In this document: piece by piece, positions 52,385 to 60,643 of the stretch
Numbering within the stretch: the stretch's first letter is position 1
Layout of the letters: each line of letters begins with the position of its first letter
Assembly (NCBI RefSeq): GCF_003594885.1
Contig: NZ_QZEZ01000001.1
Location: 434,001-498,000, forward strand
Reading direction: 5' to 3'
Origin: Vallicoccus soli
Lineage (GTDB): Bacteria; Actinomycetota; Actinomycetes; Motilibacterales; Motilibacteraceae
Length of the DNA stretch: 64,000 nucleotides
Notes under the pieces: model-generated
What the model was told of the DNA's origin: nothing
Databases searched by the model: none
Seen by the model: the letters and a program-made list of their open reading frames with translations, nothing else
Program-made: the position numbers and the translations under genes

Positions 52385-53662
52385 GTGAGCGCCCCGCAGG
52401 GCGGGCAGCTCTGGGCCTCGGGGCGCCGCCAGCACGACCCGGTGAGCGTCGAGGAGCACCTCGAGCGGGTGCTGCGCGGGGTCGCGCCGCTCGCGCCGCT
52501 CGACCTCGTGCTCGCCGAGGCGCACGGGCGGCTGCTCGCCGAGGACGTCGTGTCGGCCACCGCGCTGCCGCCGTTCGACAACTCCTCCATGGACGGGTAC
52601 GCCGTCCGCGTGGAGGACGTCGCCGGCGCCTCCGAGAGCACCCCGGTCACCCTCCCCGTCGTCGGGGACGTGCCCGCCGGCACCGCGTCGCCGTACACCG
52701 TGCAGCCCGGCTTCACCGCGCGCGTCATGACCGGCGCCCCGCTCCCGCCCGGCGCCGAGGCGGTCGTCCCGGTGGAGTGGACCGACGGCGGGGTCGCCGC
52801 GGTGGTCGTGCGCCGCGCGCCCGAGCCGGGGCAGTACGTCCGCCGCCGCGGCGAGGACGTCGCCGAGGGCGAGACGGTGCTGCGCGCCGGCACCCGCATC
52901 GGCCCGCCGCAGGTCGGGCTGCTCGCCGCCGTCGGGCGGCCCCGGGTCCCCGTGCGCCCGCGCCCGCGGGTGGTCGTCATGTCGACCGGCAGCGAGCTCG
53001 TCGAGCCGGGCCAGCCGCTCGCGCCGGGGCAGATCAGCGACAGCAACAGCTTCATGCTCACCGCGGCCGTGCGCGAGGCCGGGTGCATCGCCTACAACGT
53101 CGGCATCGTCCCGGACGAGCGGCGCGTGCTGCTCGACGCCATCGAGGACCAGCTCATCCGCGCCGACCTCGTCATCACCACGGGCGGGGTGAGCGCGGGC
53201 GCGTACGACATGGTCAAGGACGTGCTGTCCCGGCTCGGCACCGTGCGCTTCGACCGGGTGCGCATGCAGCCGGGGATGCCGCAGGGCTTCGGCGTCGTGG
53301 GGCCGGACTCCACGCCGATCATCACCCTGCCCGGCAACCCGGTGAGCGCCTTCGTCTCCTTCGAGGTGTTCGTGCGCCCCGCGCTGCGCCGGATGCTCGG
53401 CGTCGAGCCCCTGCAGCGGCCCCTCGTGCGCGCCGTGCTCACCGAGGGGCTGCGCTCCCCGGCGGGCAAGCGCCAGTACGCCCGCGCCCGCCTCGACGCC
53501 TCCGGCCCCCGCCCGCGGGTCGCGCCGGTCGGCGGCCCCGGCTCGCACCTCGTCGGCGACCTCGCCCTGTCCGACGCGCTCGTCGTAGTGCCGGAGGACG
53601 TCACCGAGGTGCCCGCGGGCGCGGAGGTCGACGTCATGGTCCTCGAGCGGCGGCGGGCGTGA
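52385..53662 (+). CDS. moeA: MoeA-like molybdotransferase / Glp-type division protein
   Basis: 425 residues, four-domain MoeA architecture: PPFDNSSMDGYAVRVEDV, VMTGAPLPPGAEAVVPVE, MSTGSELVEPGQPLAPGQISDS, TTGGVSAGAYDMVKDVL, LPGNPVSAFVSFEVFVRP. MoeA inserts molybdate into molybdopterin. The lysine-rich KPGKP block is MQPGMPQGFG here, lacking both lysines. In corynebacteria the MoeA homologue Glp, encoded near its receptor GlpR, works in division; this copy has the same neighbourhood. It may do either job or both. GTG 52385; stop overlaps moaC. Confidence 0.9.
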   Translation: MSAPQGGQLWASGRRQHDPVSVEEHLERVLRGVAPLAPLDLVLAEAHGRLLAEDVVSATALPPFDNSSMDGYAVRVEDVAGASESTPVTLPVVGDVPAGTASPYTVQPGFTARVMTGAPLPPGAEAVVPVEWTDGGVAAVVVRRAPEPGQYVRRRGEDVAEGETVLRAGTRIGPPQVGLLAAVGRPRVPVRPRPRVVVMSTGSELVEPGQPLAPGQISDSNSFMLTAAVREAGCIAYNVGIVPDERRVLLDAIEDQLIRADLVITTGGVSAGAYDMVKDVLSRLGTVRFDRVRMQPGMPQGFGVVGPDSTPIITLPGNPVSAFVSFEVFVRPALRRMLGVEPLQRPLVRAVLTEGLRSPAGKRQYARARLDASGPRPRVAPVGGPGSHLVGDLALSDALVVVPEDVTEVPAGAEVDVMVLERRRA

Positions 53663-54132
53663 GCGCCCGGCTGACCCACGTCGACGCCTCGGGCGCGGCG
53701 CGCATGGTCGACGTGTCCGGCAAGGAGGTGACCGCCCGCTCGGCGACGGCCTCGGGCCGCGTCGTCGTCGCGCCGGAGGTCGTGGCCCTGCTCCGCGGCG
53801 AGGGCGTGCCCAAGGGCGACGCCATCGCGGTGGCGCGCATCGCCGGCATCCAGGCCGCCAAGCGCACGCCCGACCTCGTCCCGCTGTGCCACCCCGTGGG
53901 GGTCCACGGCGCCACCGTCGACCTCGAGGTGCAGGACGACGGGGTCGCGATCACCGCGACGGTGCGCACCGCCGACCGCACGGGCGTGGAGATGGAGGCG
54001 CTGACCTGCGTCACCGTCGCCGCGCTCACCCTCGTCGACATGGTCAAGGCCGTCGACAAGGGCGCCGTCATCACCGACGTGCGGGTGGAGCACAAGGCCG
54101 GCGGGCGCTCGGGGGAGTGGCGGCGCGCATGA
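53659..54132 (+). CDS. moaC: Cyclic pyranopterin monophosphate synthase
   Basis: 157 residues. LTHVDASGAARMVDVSGKEVTARSA, KGDAIAVARIAGIQAAKRTPDLVPLCHP, GVEMEALTCVTVAALTLVDMVKAVDKG are the MoaC blocks with catalytic Asp/Lys and His. It builds cPMP with MoaA. GTG overlaps the moeA stop, and its stop overlaps the mog ATG. Confidence 0.96.
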   Translation: MSARLTHVDASGAARMVDVSGKEVTARSATASGRVVVAPEVVALLRGEGVPKGDAIAVARIAGIQAAKRTPDLVPLCHPVGVHGATVDLEVQDDGVAITATVRTADRTGVEMEALTCVTVAALTLVDMVKAVDKGAVITDVRVEHKAGGRSGEWRRA

Positions 54133-54596
54133 GGGCCCTCGTCGTCACCGTGTCGAACCGCGCCTCGGCCGGCGTCTACGAGGACGCGGGCGGGCCCATC
54201 CTCGTCGAGGGGCTGCTCGGCATGGGCTTCGCGGTCGACGGCCCCCGCGTCGTCCCCGACGGCGAGCCCGTCGAGGCCGCCCTGCGCGAGGCGGTGGCGG
54301 CGGCGTACGACGTCGTGCTCACCACCGGCGGCACCGGCCTGTCCCCGACGGACCGCACCCCGGAGATGACCCGGCGGGTCGTGGACCGCGAGGTCCCCGG
54401 CATCGCCGAGGCGGTGCGGGTGTCCTCGCTCGGACGGGTGCCGACCGCCATGCTGAGCCGCGGCGTCGCGGGCCTCGCCGGGCGCACCCTCGTGGTCAAC
54501 CTGCCCGGCTCGCCCGGCGGCTGCCGCGACGGCGTCGCCGTGCTCGCCCCGGTCCTGCCGCACGCGGTGGACCAGCTCGCCGGGGGCGACCACTGA
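54129..54596 (+). CDS. mog: Molybdopterin adenylyltransferase (Mog/MoaB)
   Basis: 155 residues. VVTVSNRASAGVYEDAGGPILVEGL, DVVLTTGGTGLSPTDRTPEMTRRVVDREVPGIAEAVR, NLPGSPGG are typical. It adenylylates molybdopterin before MoeA acts. ATG overlaps the moaC stop (ATGA). Confidence 0.94.
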   Translation: MRALVVTVSNRASAGVYEDAGGPILVEGLLGMGFAVDGPRVVPDGEPVEAALREAVAAAYDVVLTTGGTGLSPTDRTPEMTRRVVDREVPGIAEAVRVSSLGRVPTAMLSRGVAGLAGRTLVVNLPGSPGGCRDGVAVLAPVLPHAVDQLAGGDH

Positions 54597-54610
54597 CCGC
54601 GGGCTGGCCG

Positions 54611-55180
54611 GTGACCCTGTCGGCGGACGGCGTCGGGCTCCGCCCGGTGCACCGCCGCGACGCCGCCGAGTGGCGCGAGGTGCGCCGGCGCAACGCCGAC
54701 TGGCTCGCCCCGTGGGAGGCGACGCCGCCGCAGGGGGCCGCACCGGAGACGACCTTCGGCGGCATGGTCCGCTTCATGCTCCGCGAGGCGCGCGACGGGC
54801 GGATGATGCCGTTCGTCATCACGTACGACCGCCGCCTCGTCGGGCAGGTCACCGTCTCGGGCATCACGTGGGGCTCGCTGTGCTCGGCGCACGTGGGCTA
54901 CTGGGTGGACAGCGCGGTGGCCGGGCGCGGCATCGTGCCGACCGCCCTCGCGCTCGTCACCGACCACTGCTTCGCGCACGGCCTGCACCGCGTCGAGGTG
55001 AACATCCGCCCGGAGAACCGCGCGAGCCTGCGGGTGGTGGAGAAGCTCGGCTTCCGCGACGAGGGGCTGCGCCGGGCGTACCTGCACATCGACGGCGCCT
55101 GGCGCGACCACCGCACGTTCGCCCTGTGCGCCGAGGAGGTCCCCGGGGGCCTGCTCGCGCGCTGGCGCGCGGCCCGCTGA
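54611..55180 (+). CDS. rimJ: RimJ/RimL-type GNAT acetyltransferase
   Basis: 189 residues. LRPVHRRDAAEWREVRRRNADWLAPWEA at the N-terminus, acetyl-CoA loop in GYWVDSAVAGRGIVPTALALV, and HRVEVNIRPENRASLRVVEKLGFRDEGLRRAYLHIDG. Belongs to ribosomal protein or antibiotic N-acetyltransferases; in actinobacterial moeA-glpR loci it is a constant neighbour. GTG 54611 is 14 bases after the mog stop. Confidence 0.92.
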   Translation: MTLSADGVGLRPVHRRDAAEWREVRRRNADWLAPWEATPPQGAAPETTFGGMVRFMLREARDGRMMPFVITYDRRLVGQVTVSGITWGSLCSAHVGYWVDSAVAGRGIVPTALALVTDHCFAHGLHRVEVNIRPENRASLRVVEKLGFRDEGLRRAYLHIDGAWRDHRTFALCAEEVPGGLLARWRAAR

Positions 55181-55235
55181 CGAGCCCGCCCACGACACGC
55201 CCGCGACGGTGCGTGTACGCAGGTCACGCCGCCGT

Positions 55236-55241
55236 TAGCGT
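55236..55241 (+). promoter_or_regulatory. -10 hexamer upstream of glpR
   Basis: TAGCGT, 8 bases before GTG 55250. It suggests an own leaderless promoter for the division receptor gene in addition to any read-through. Confidence 0.4.
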
Positions 55242-55249
55242 TCGTGCCC

Positions 55250-56170
55250 GTGGGGACCAGCAGCTTGATCTACGTCGTCATCGTCGGGCTCTGGGCCGCC
55301 TACCTCGTCCCCAAGCTCATGCGCCGCACGGCGCTCGAGGACGCCGAGGGCACCGCCGCGCCGACCGCCCCGCGCGTCGTGCGCCCCGCGACCCGCGCCG
55401 CCTCCGAGTCGGCGAGCGAGGGCCCGGCAGAGGCCGCGCCCGCTGCGCCCGACGCCGCTGAGCAAGCGGTATCCGAGCGTCGACCCCGGCTCTCGCGGCG
55501 CGAGGCGGCCGCGCGCCGGCGCATGGCCGCCCGCCGCCGGCGCTGCCTGCTGCTGCTCCTCGCCCTGCCCGTCGTGGCGCTCGCCCTCGCCGGGCTCGGC
55601 GCGCTGCCGCCCGCCGCCGGGCTCGCGCCCCTCGCGCTGCCCGCCCTCTACCTCGTCGCCCTGCGCCGGGCCGCCGTCCGCTCCCGCGCGGCGCTCGCCG
55701 CCCCGGCCGCCGCCGGGCCCGGCGGGGCCGCCGAGCCCGTCCGGCCGGTCGAGGTCGCCGAGCCCGTCCGGCCGGTCGAGGTCGCCGAGGACGTCCGGCC
55801 GGTCGAGGTCGCCGGGGCCGGCGCTGCGCCGGCCGAGCAGCAGGCCCCCGCGGTGCAGGGGGGCGCCGGGGCCGGTGGGGCCCGGGAGGCGCGGGACCCC
55901 GCGCCCGTGCCGGCGCAGGCCGCGCCCGCCGAGGACGCCGCGCCGCTCGACGACGGCTCCTGGGAGCCCCTGCCGATCACCCTGCCGACGTACGTCACCA
56001 AGCCCAAGGCCGTGCTCACCGCCCGGTCGATCGACCTGTCCGGCGACGGCGCCTGGACGCAGGTGCAGGGCTTCGTCGTCAGCCACGCCGGCGCCACGCG
56101 CTCGATCGACCTGCGCAGCGAGGCCGGTCGCGAGGTGCCGGCCGAGCGCCGGCGCGCCGCCGGCGAGTAG
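55250..56170 (+). CDS. glpR: SepX/GlpR-like division membrane protein
   Basis: 306 residues from GTG 55250 (another GTG at 55244 is in frame). The N-terminal helix SSLIYVVIVGLWAAYLVPKLMRR is the signature of the GlpR/SepX family; two more hydrophobic segments follow (about residues 98-140), then a long cytoplasmic Pro/Ala-rich region with three EPVRPVEVA repeats, and a conserved C-terminal segment LPTYVTKPKAVLTARSIDLSGDGAWTQ. In Corynebacterium GlpR is the membrane receptor for the MoeA-like Glp on FtsZ; in Streptomyces SepX works at septa. The TAG stop is rare here. Confidence 0.82.
   Translation: MGTSSLIYVVIVGLWAAYLVPKLMRRTALEDAEGTAAPTAPRVVRPATRAASESASEGPAEAAPAAPDAAEQAVSERRPRLSRREAAARRRMAARRRRCLLLLLALPVVALALAGLGALPPAAGLAPLALPALYLVALRRAAVRSRAALAAPAAAGPGGAAEPVRPVEVAEPVRPVEVAEDVRPVEVAGAGAAPAEQQAPAVQGGAGAGGAREARDPAPVPAQAAPAEDAAPLDDGSWEPLPITLPTYVTKPKAVLTARSIDLSGDGAWTQVQGFVVSHAGATRSIDLRSEAGREVPAERRRAAGE
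55733..55813 (+). repeat. Three 27-bp tandem repeats in glpR
   Basis: Copies at 55733-55759, 55760-55786 and 55787-55813 encode EPVRPVEVA, EPVRPVEVA and EDVRPVEVA. In-frame, so length variants would stay functional. Confidence 0.9.
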
Positions 56171-56245
56171 CCCGGCGGCCGGGCCGGGGGACCCCGGGGC
56201 CGGCGCGGGGGGCGCCCCCGCGCGTGCTAGGGTTCTTCCTCGTCT

Positions 56246-56318
56246 GGGGCTGTAGCGCAGCTGGTAGCGCACCTCGTTCGCAACGAGGGGGTCAGGGGTT
56301 CGAGTCCCCTCAGCTCCA
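56246..56318 (+). tRNA. tRNA-Ala (CGC anticodon)
   Basis: 73 bases. Acceptor GGGGCTG/CAGCTCC with discriminator A, D-arm AGCGCAGCTGGTAGCGC, anticodon arm CCTCG-TTCGCAA-CGAGG (anticodon CGC, reads GCG), T-arm with GGTTCGAGTCC. CCA not encoded. A TAGGGT hexamer at 56228-56233 may be its -10. Confidence 0.98.
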
Positions 56319-56325
56319 CACCACC

Positions 56326-56362
56326 CGAAGGGCCCCGGTGACCTGGTCACCGGGGCCCTTCG
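56326..56362. terminator. 16-bp hairpin after tRNA-Ala
   Basis: CGAAGGGCCCCGGTGA pairs with TCACCGGGGCCCTTCG around CCTGG. It ends tRNA-Ala transcription and may also act on the convergent PKD gene. Confidence 0.75.
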
Positions 56363-56460
56363 CCGTGCGGCGGCCGGGCCGGGCGGGGGAGCCGGCCGGG
56401 CGCGCGCGGCGCGACCCCCGCCCGGTGGGGAGTGGGCGGGGGCCGCGGTCGGGGGCGGGC

Positions 56461-59400
56461 TCAGCCGGCGGTCACCTGCCGCGAGGTGGTCGCGGAGCGG
56501 CCCCAGGCGTCGGTGGCGGTGAGCACCACCGTGTACGTCCCCGCCGCCGCGTAGGTCCTCGTCTGCGTCGCGCCGCCGCTGGTGGACGTGCCGTTGCCCC
56601 AGGCCCAGGCGTACGCCACCGCGTCGCCCTGCGGGTCGACCGTGCCGGCCGCGTCGAACCGGCACACGAGCCCGGTGCACGTCGCGGTGAAGGTGGGGAC
56701 GGGCGGTGCGTTGGTGGCCGGCTCGGCGAGCACCACCGTGCGGGTGGTCGACGCGGCGCGCCCCCAGCCGTCGGTGGCGGTGAGCGTGACGACGTACGTG
56801 CCGGTGCGGGCGTAGCGGTGCGCCGACGGGGTGGCGCCGGTGCTCGCGGCGGTGCCGTCGCCCCAGTCCCAGCGGTACGCCACGACGTCCCCCGCGTCGG
56901 GGTCCCTCGTGCCCGTGCTGCTCACGCTGCACGACAGGGCGAGGCAGCCGGTGGTGAAGGTCGGCACCGGCGCGGTGTTGCCCGCCGGCTCCGCGACCGC
57001 CACCTGCAGGCTCGTCGTCGAGGTCGCCCGCCACCGGTCGGTGACGGTCAGGGTGGCGGTGAAGGTGCCCGGGGTCGCGTACGTCTTGACGGGGACCGGC
57101 CCCGTGCCCCCGACGACCGGGCCGCTCGTGGTGCCGAAGGACCACGCGTAGGTCAGCCCGGCCACGTCCTCGTCGGTGGACGAGCGGGCGTCGAACGAGC
57201 AGACGTTCTGCGCGCAGCTCGCGGTGGCGCGGGCGACCGGCGGCTGGTTCGCCGGCTGGCGCACGACGATGCCGGTGGCCGCGCGAGGCTCGCTGACGAA
57301 GCCGTGCCCGTCGGTGGCGCGGACCTGCACGCTGTACGTGCCGACCGGCACCACCGGGCTCGTCCAGGAGTAGTTGGACCCCTGGCTGCCGGGGCTCGTG
57401 AGGAAGGCCGAGCGCCAGCTGGCCGCGGTGCTCGTGAAGGTGCCGGTCGAGGACATCCAGCGCCCGGCCGCGTCGACGAGGCCCACCTCGACCCGCGCGA
57501 CGCTCACGTCGTCCACGGCCCGCCCGGTGACGACCACGCGCCCGTCGTCGAAGACCGCCCCGTCGACGGGGGCGCCCAGGGCCGCCTCGAACGTCGGCGG
57601 CAGGTCGCCGGGGTAGTACCGGTAGGTCGCGGTGGCCCCCGAGGGGTCCTGCTGCCCGGCCGTGTCGACCGCGAGCACCGTGACCCGGTAGTCGCCGGCC
57701 CCCGGCAGGTCGACCGGCAGGCTCCACGCGGTGCTCGTCGCGCCGGGCGCGGCGAGGACGGCCGGCACGGACGCGGCGCCGGAGGAGAACGAGCCGTCGG
57801 CCTTGAGGTAGCGCCCGGTGTCGTCGTCGAGCACGCGGACCTGCACCGCCGCGACGCCCTTGTCGTCGCTCGCCGTGCCGGCCAGGTCGAGGTGCGGGCC
57901 GGCGGGCACCTGCGTGCCGGTCACCGCCAGCAGGCCGTCCGGCGGGGCGTCCCCGGGCACGGTCGCGCTGAGCGTCAGCCGGCCCTGCCCGGCGGTCGCG
58001 GTGACGAGCCCCTCGTCGTCGGTGGCCCGCACGGCGAAGGAGTAGGTCCCCGGCGAGAGCGCGGGCGTCGTCCAGGCCCAGCGGTAGCTGACCGCGGCCA
58101 CGTCGGCCGGCGAGACCCGGTGCCACCCCGCGACGAGACCGGTGCCCCAGCTGCCGTCGGCGGCGAGGACCTCGCCGGTGGTGCTGTTGCGCAGGCTGAC
58201 CTCGACCGAGCGGACCCGCGTGTCGTCGGTCGCGGTGCCGGCGAGGCGCAGGGGTGCGCCGGGCTGCACCGCGACGGCGGGCACCGTGAACGGCGGCACC
58301 ATCGCGACGGGCTCCTCGACGGCCACCACGGGGGCGACCGCCGTGGCGTCGACGGTGATGTCGCGGGTGGCGCTGCGCAGGTCCGCCTGGCCCGCGGTGT
58401 CGATGGCGGTGGCGCTGGCCCGCCACACGCCCTCGTGCGGCAGCGTGACCTCGTACGACCACGTCGCGCTCGTCGCGCCGACCACGTCGGGCTGGCCGCG
58501 GAAGGTGCTGTAGACCTCGCTGAGGCTGCCGTCGGGCTGCAGGTAGCGGCCCTGGGCGTCGCGGAACCAGTACGTCAGCGCGGTGACCCCGCGGTCGTCG
58601 GTCGCGGTCCCGGTGAGGGTCAGGGTCGTCGTGGTCTGCACGCCGCTCGGGCCGGTGACGGACGTCGCCGGCGTCTGGTCGTCGAAGCTGAAGGACTCGG
58701 CCTTCTTCACCGCCTTGGTCCTGTCGGCCGAGCCGCGGCTGTCCACCGCCTTCGCCGTCACCTGCAGCGCGTGGTTGCCGGTCAGGGTCAGCGGCAGCGA
58801 CCACGGCCGGCTCGTCGTGCCCGCGCCGAGGACCGCGGGCAGCGTGTTGGCCGCGCCCCAGGTCACGAGGTCGTCCTGGAGGAACTGCTTGGTGTCCCGG
58901 TCCTGGACCTCGACCTGGACCTCGCGCACGGTGCGGCCGGCGGCCACCGTCGCGGTGCCGGTGAGCGTCGTCGGCGTCCCGGCGGTGAGCACCCGCCCCT
59001 CGAGGGGTGCCGCGATCGTCGTGTCGGGCAGCGCCGGCGCCGGCACCGTCGCGAAGTCGTAGACGGCGACCCGCCCGGTGCGGACCCCGCCCTGGAACAT
59101 CCCGTCGCCGCCGACGAGGAGCCCGCGCGGCGTGACCTCCATGGCCTTGTTGCCCTCGAAGCTCGTCGAGCCCGGGTTCCACTCCAGCGCCGTGCCCGTG
59201 CGCGGGTCCAGCGCGCCGATGTGGTCCCGGCGGACCACCTGGTCGCCGAGGCCGTAGCCGGACAGGCCCTGGCCGGTGCCGTACCCGACGTCGTCCAGGC
59301 CCGGCCACGGCACGTCCGCGGTGGGGGACTCGTTCCAGCTGAAGTGCCCGCCGAGGTACACCGCGGACTCGCTCACGGCGACCGAGTAGATGCTGTCGAA

Positions 59401-60414
59401 GGCCCGGTGCACCCACAGCGGCCGGACGTCGTCGCCGCCCTCCAGCGGGTACGCCACGACGGTGTCGTTGACCGGCGGGGTGTCGCCGCCCGACCCGCTC
59501 GCCACGACGAAGTACGTGTCGTCGGGCGCCACGTCCGCGGCGTACGCCCGCACCACGCCGCCGACGCGGGCGAGGTTCTCGTCCCACAGCCGGGTGCGCC
59601 AGGGCAGCAGCCGCTTGGTCGCGGTGTCGACCATCGCCACGGCCAGCCGGTCCTGCCCGGCGACCTGGCGGCCGGTGTGCACGACGACGAGCCGCCGGTC
59701 GTCGTGCGTGAGCTCGAGCTGCTGCACCGTGAGGGTGCCCCCGACGCCGGTGCCGCCGGAGATCGAGTTGTCGAACCCGGGGTCGACCGCCCCGGTCGCC
59801 GTGCTCAGCGCGGCCAGCCCGGTGCGCGCCGCCCCGTTGACCCGGGTGAAGCGCCCGCCGACGTACAGCGTGGTGTCCGTCGCCGCCAGCGCGGTCGCCT
59901 GGTTGTTGGTGCTGCGGCTGGTGTCGAAGGCCGCGACGGGCGCGCCCGTGGCGAGGTCGAGGCGGGCGACCTTCTGCCGCTGGACGCCCCCGACCCTGCC
60001 GAAGGAGCCGGCCACGAAGAGCCCGGTGCCGTCGGGCGTGGCCTCCACGGCGCTCACCGCCCCGTCGAAGGTCGGCCGGAACCCGCGGTCGAGCAGCCCC
60101 GTCGACAGGTCGAAGCTGAGCAGCCCGGCCTGGTTGAGCACGGTCGTCGTGCCCCGGGTGTCCTGGACCCGGGTGAACGACCCGGCGACGAACGCCCGGT
60201 CGAGCCGGGGCACGACCTCGATGTCCCAGATCTCGCCGTCGAGGATGCGCGGGGTGTCCGCGCGGGGCTTGTCCGGCACGAGCCGGGCCCCGTGCGCCGG
60301 GACCGGCTGCGCGGCGGCGGCCGGGCCGGCGGTCGCCGCGGGAGCGGCGACGGCGGTCAGCGGCAGGAGCAGCCCGGCGAGGGCTGCGCCTGCGGCGCGG
60401 CGGAGCGAGTTCAT
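56461..60414 (-). CDS. Giant secreted propeller/Ig-like/PKD protein
   Basis: 1317 residues. Signal peptide (1-35, SLRRAAGAALAGLLLPLTAVAAPA). The N-terminal domain (about 55-450) has delta-60-like blades with a recurrent FVAGSF, YVGGRF and YLGGHF motif. About five Ig-like repeats follow (450-1035), most with a GRYLxxDGS-type turn. The last third (about 1035-1317) has three PKD domains, each with a CxxxxC or similar pair and YxWxWGDG-type strands. No membrane anchor or sortase signal is seen, so it is released or bound non-covalently. A surface adhesin or polymer-binding protein is plausible. The neighbouring O-mannosyltransferase could glycosylate its Thr/Ser-rich repeats. ATG 60414. Confidence 0.85.
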   Translation of the reverse strand: MNSLRRAAGAALAGLLLPLTAVAAPAATAGPAAAAQPVPAHGARLVPDKPRADTPRILDGEIWDIEVVPRLDRAFVAGSFTRVQDTRGTTTVLNQAGLLSFDLSTGLLDRGFRPTFDGAVSAVEATPDGTGLFVAGSFGRVGGVQRQKVARLDLATGAPVAAFDTSRSTNNQATALAATDTTLYVGGRFTRVNGAARTGLAALSTATGAVDPGFDNSISGGTGVGGTLTVQQLELTHDDRRLVVVHTGRQVAGQDRLAVAMVDTATKRLLPWRTRLWDENLARVGGVVRAYAADVAPDDTYFVVASGSGGDTPPVNDTVVAYPLEGGDDVRPLWVHRAFDSIYSVAVSESAVYLGGHFSWNESPTADVPWPGLDDVGYGTGQGLSGYGLGDQVVRRDHIGALDPRTGTALEWNPGSTSFEGNKAMEVTPRGLLVGGDGMFQGGVRTGRVAVYDFATVPAPALPDTTIAAPLEGRVLTAGTPTTLTGTATVAAGRTVREVQVEVQDRDTKQFLQDDLVTWGAANTLPAVLGAGTTSRPWSLPLTLTGNHALQVTAKAVDSRGSADRTKAVKKAESFSFDDQTPATSVTGPSGVQTTTTLTLTGTATDDRGVTALTYWFRDAQGRYLQPDGSLSEVYSTFRGQPDVVGATSATWSYEVTLPHEGVWRASATAIDTAGQADLRSATRDITVDATAVAPVVAVEEPVAMVPPFTVPAVAVQPGAPLRLAGTATDDTRVRSVEVSLRNSTTGEVLAADGSWGTGLVAGWHRVSPADVAAVSYRWAWTTPALSPGTYSFAVRATDDEGLVTATAGQGRLTLSATVPGDAPPDGLLAVTGTQVPAGPHLDLAGTASDDKGVAAVQVRVLDDDTGRYLKADGSFSSGAASVPAVLAAPGATSTAWSLPVDLPGAGDYRVTVLAVDTAGQQDPSGATATYRYYPGDLPPTFEAALGAPVDGAVFDDGRVVVTGRAVDDVSVARVEVGLVDAAGRWMSSTGTFTSTAASWRSAFLTSPGSQGSNYSWTSPVVPVGTYSVQVRATDGHGFVSEPRAATGIVVRQPANQPPVARATASCAQNVCSFDARSSTDEDVAGLTYAWSFGTTSGPVVGGTGPVPVKTYATPGTFTATLTVTDRWRATSTTSLQVAVAEPAGNTAPVPTFTTGCLALSCSVSSTGTRDPDAGDVVAYRWDWGDGTAASTGATPSAHRYARTGTYVVTLTATDGWGRAASTTRTVVLAEPATNAPPVPTFTATCTGLVCRFDAAGTVDPQGDAVAYAWAWGNGTSTSGGATQTRTYAAAGTYTVVLTATDAWGRSATTSRQVTAG

Positions 60415-60561
60415 GCGACCCCCTGCTCACCGGGGGTGTCGCGGAGCGCGTCCTCCGCAGGCGTCCGACCACCGGTGCCACCGACGGTAGGCAGCGCGCG
60501 ACCGGTCCGGCGGGGATGTCCGGGAGGTCGCCCCGCGGTAGTACGCAGCGTCACGGCACCG

Positions 60562-60611
60562 CCCCGTCCGGCCGGGGCCGGGTGGCCCGGCGGGGACGGG
60601 GCCGGACGGGG
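60562..60611. terminator. 12-bp inverted repeat after the PMT gene
   Basis: CCCCGTCCGGCC (60562-60573) and GGCCGGACGGGG (60600-60611) bracket a GC-rich 26-base loop, 33 bases beyond the PMT stop on the minus strand. The rest of this 229-base gap holds the upstream region of the PKD gene. Confidence 0.6.
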
Positions 60612-60643
60612 GGCGTGCGCCCGGACGGCCCAGCCCGCGCCCC

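Noticed and set aside
55235-60481. Minus-strand open frame of over 1700 codons
   Set aside because: Antisense to glpR and tRNA-Ala and out of frame with the PKD gene, whose own frame has clear domains.
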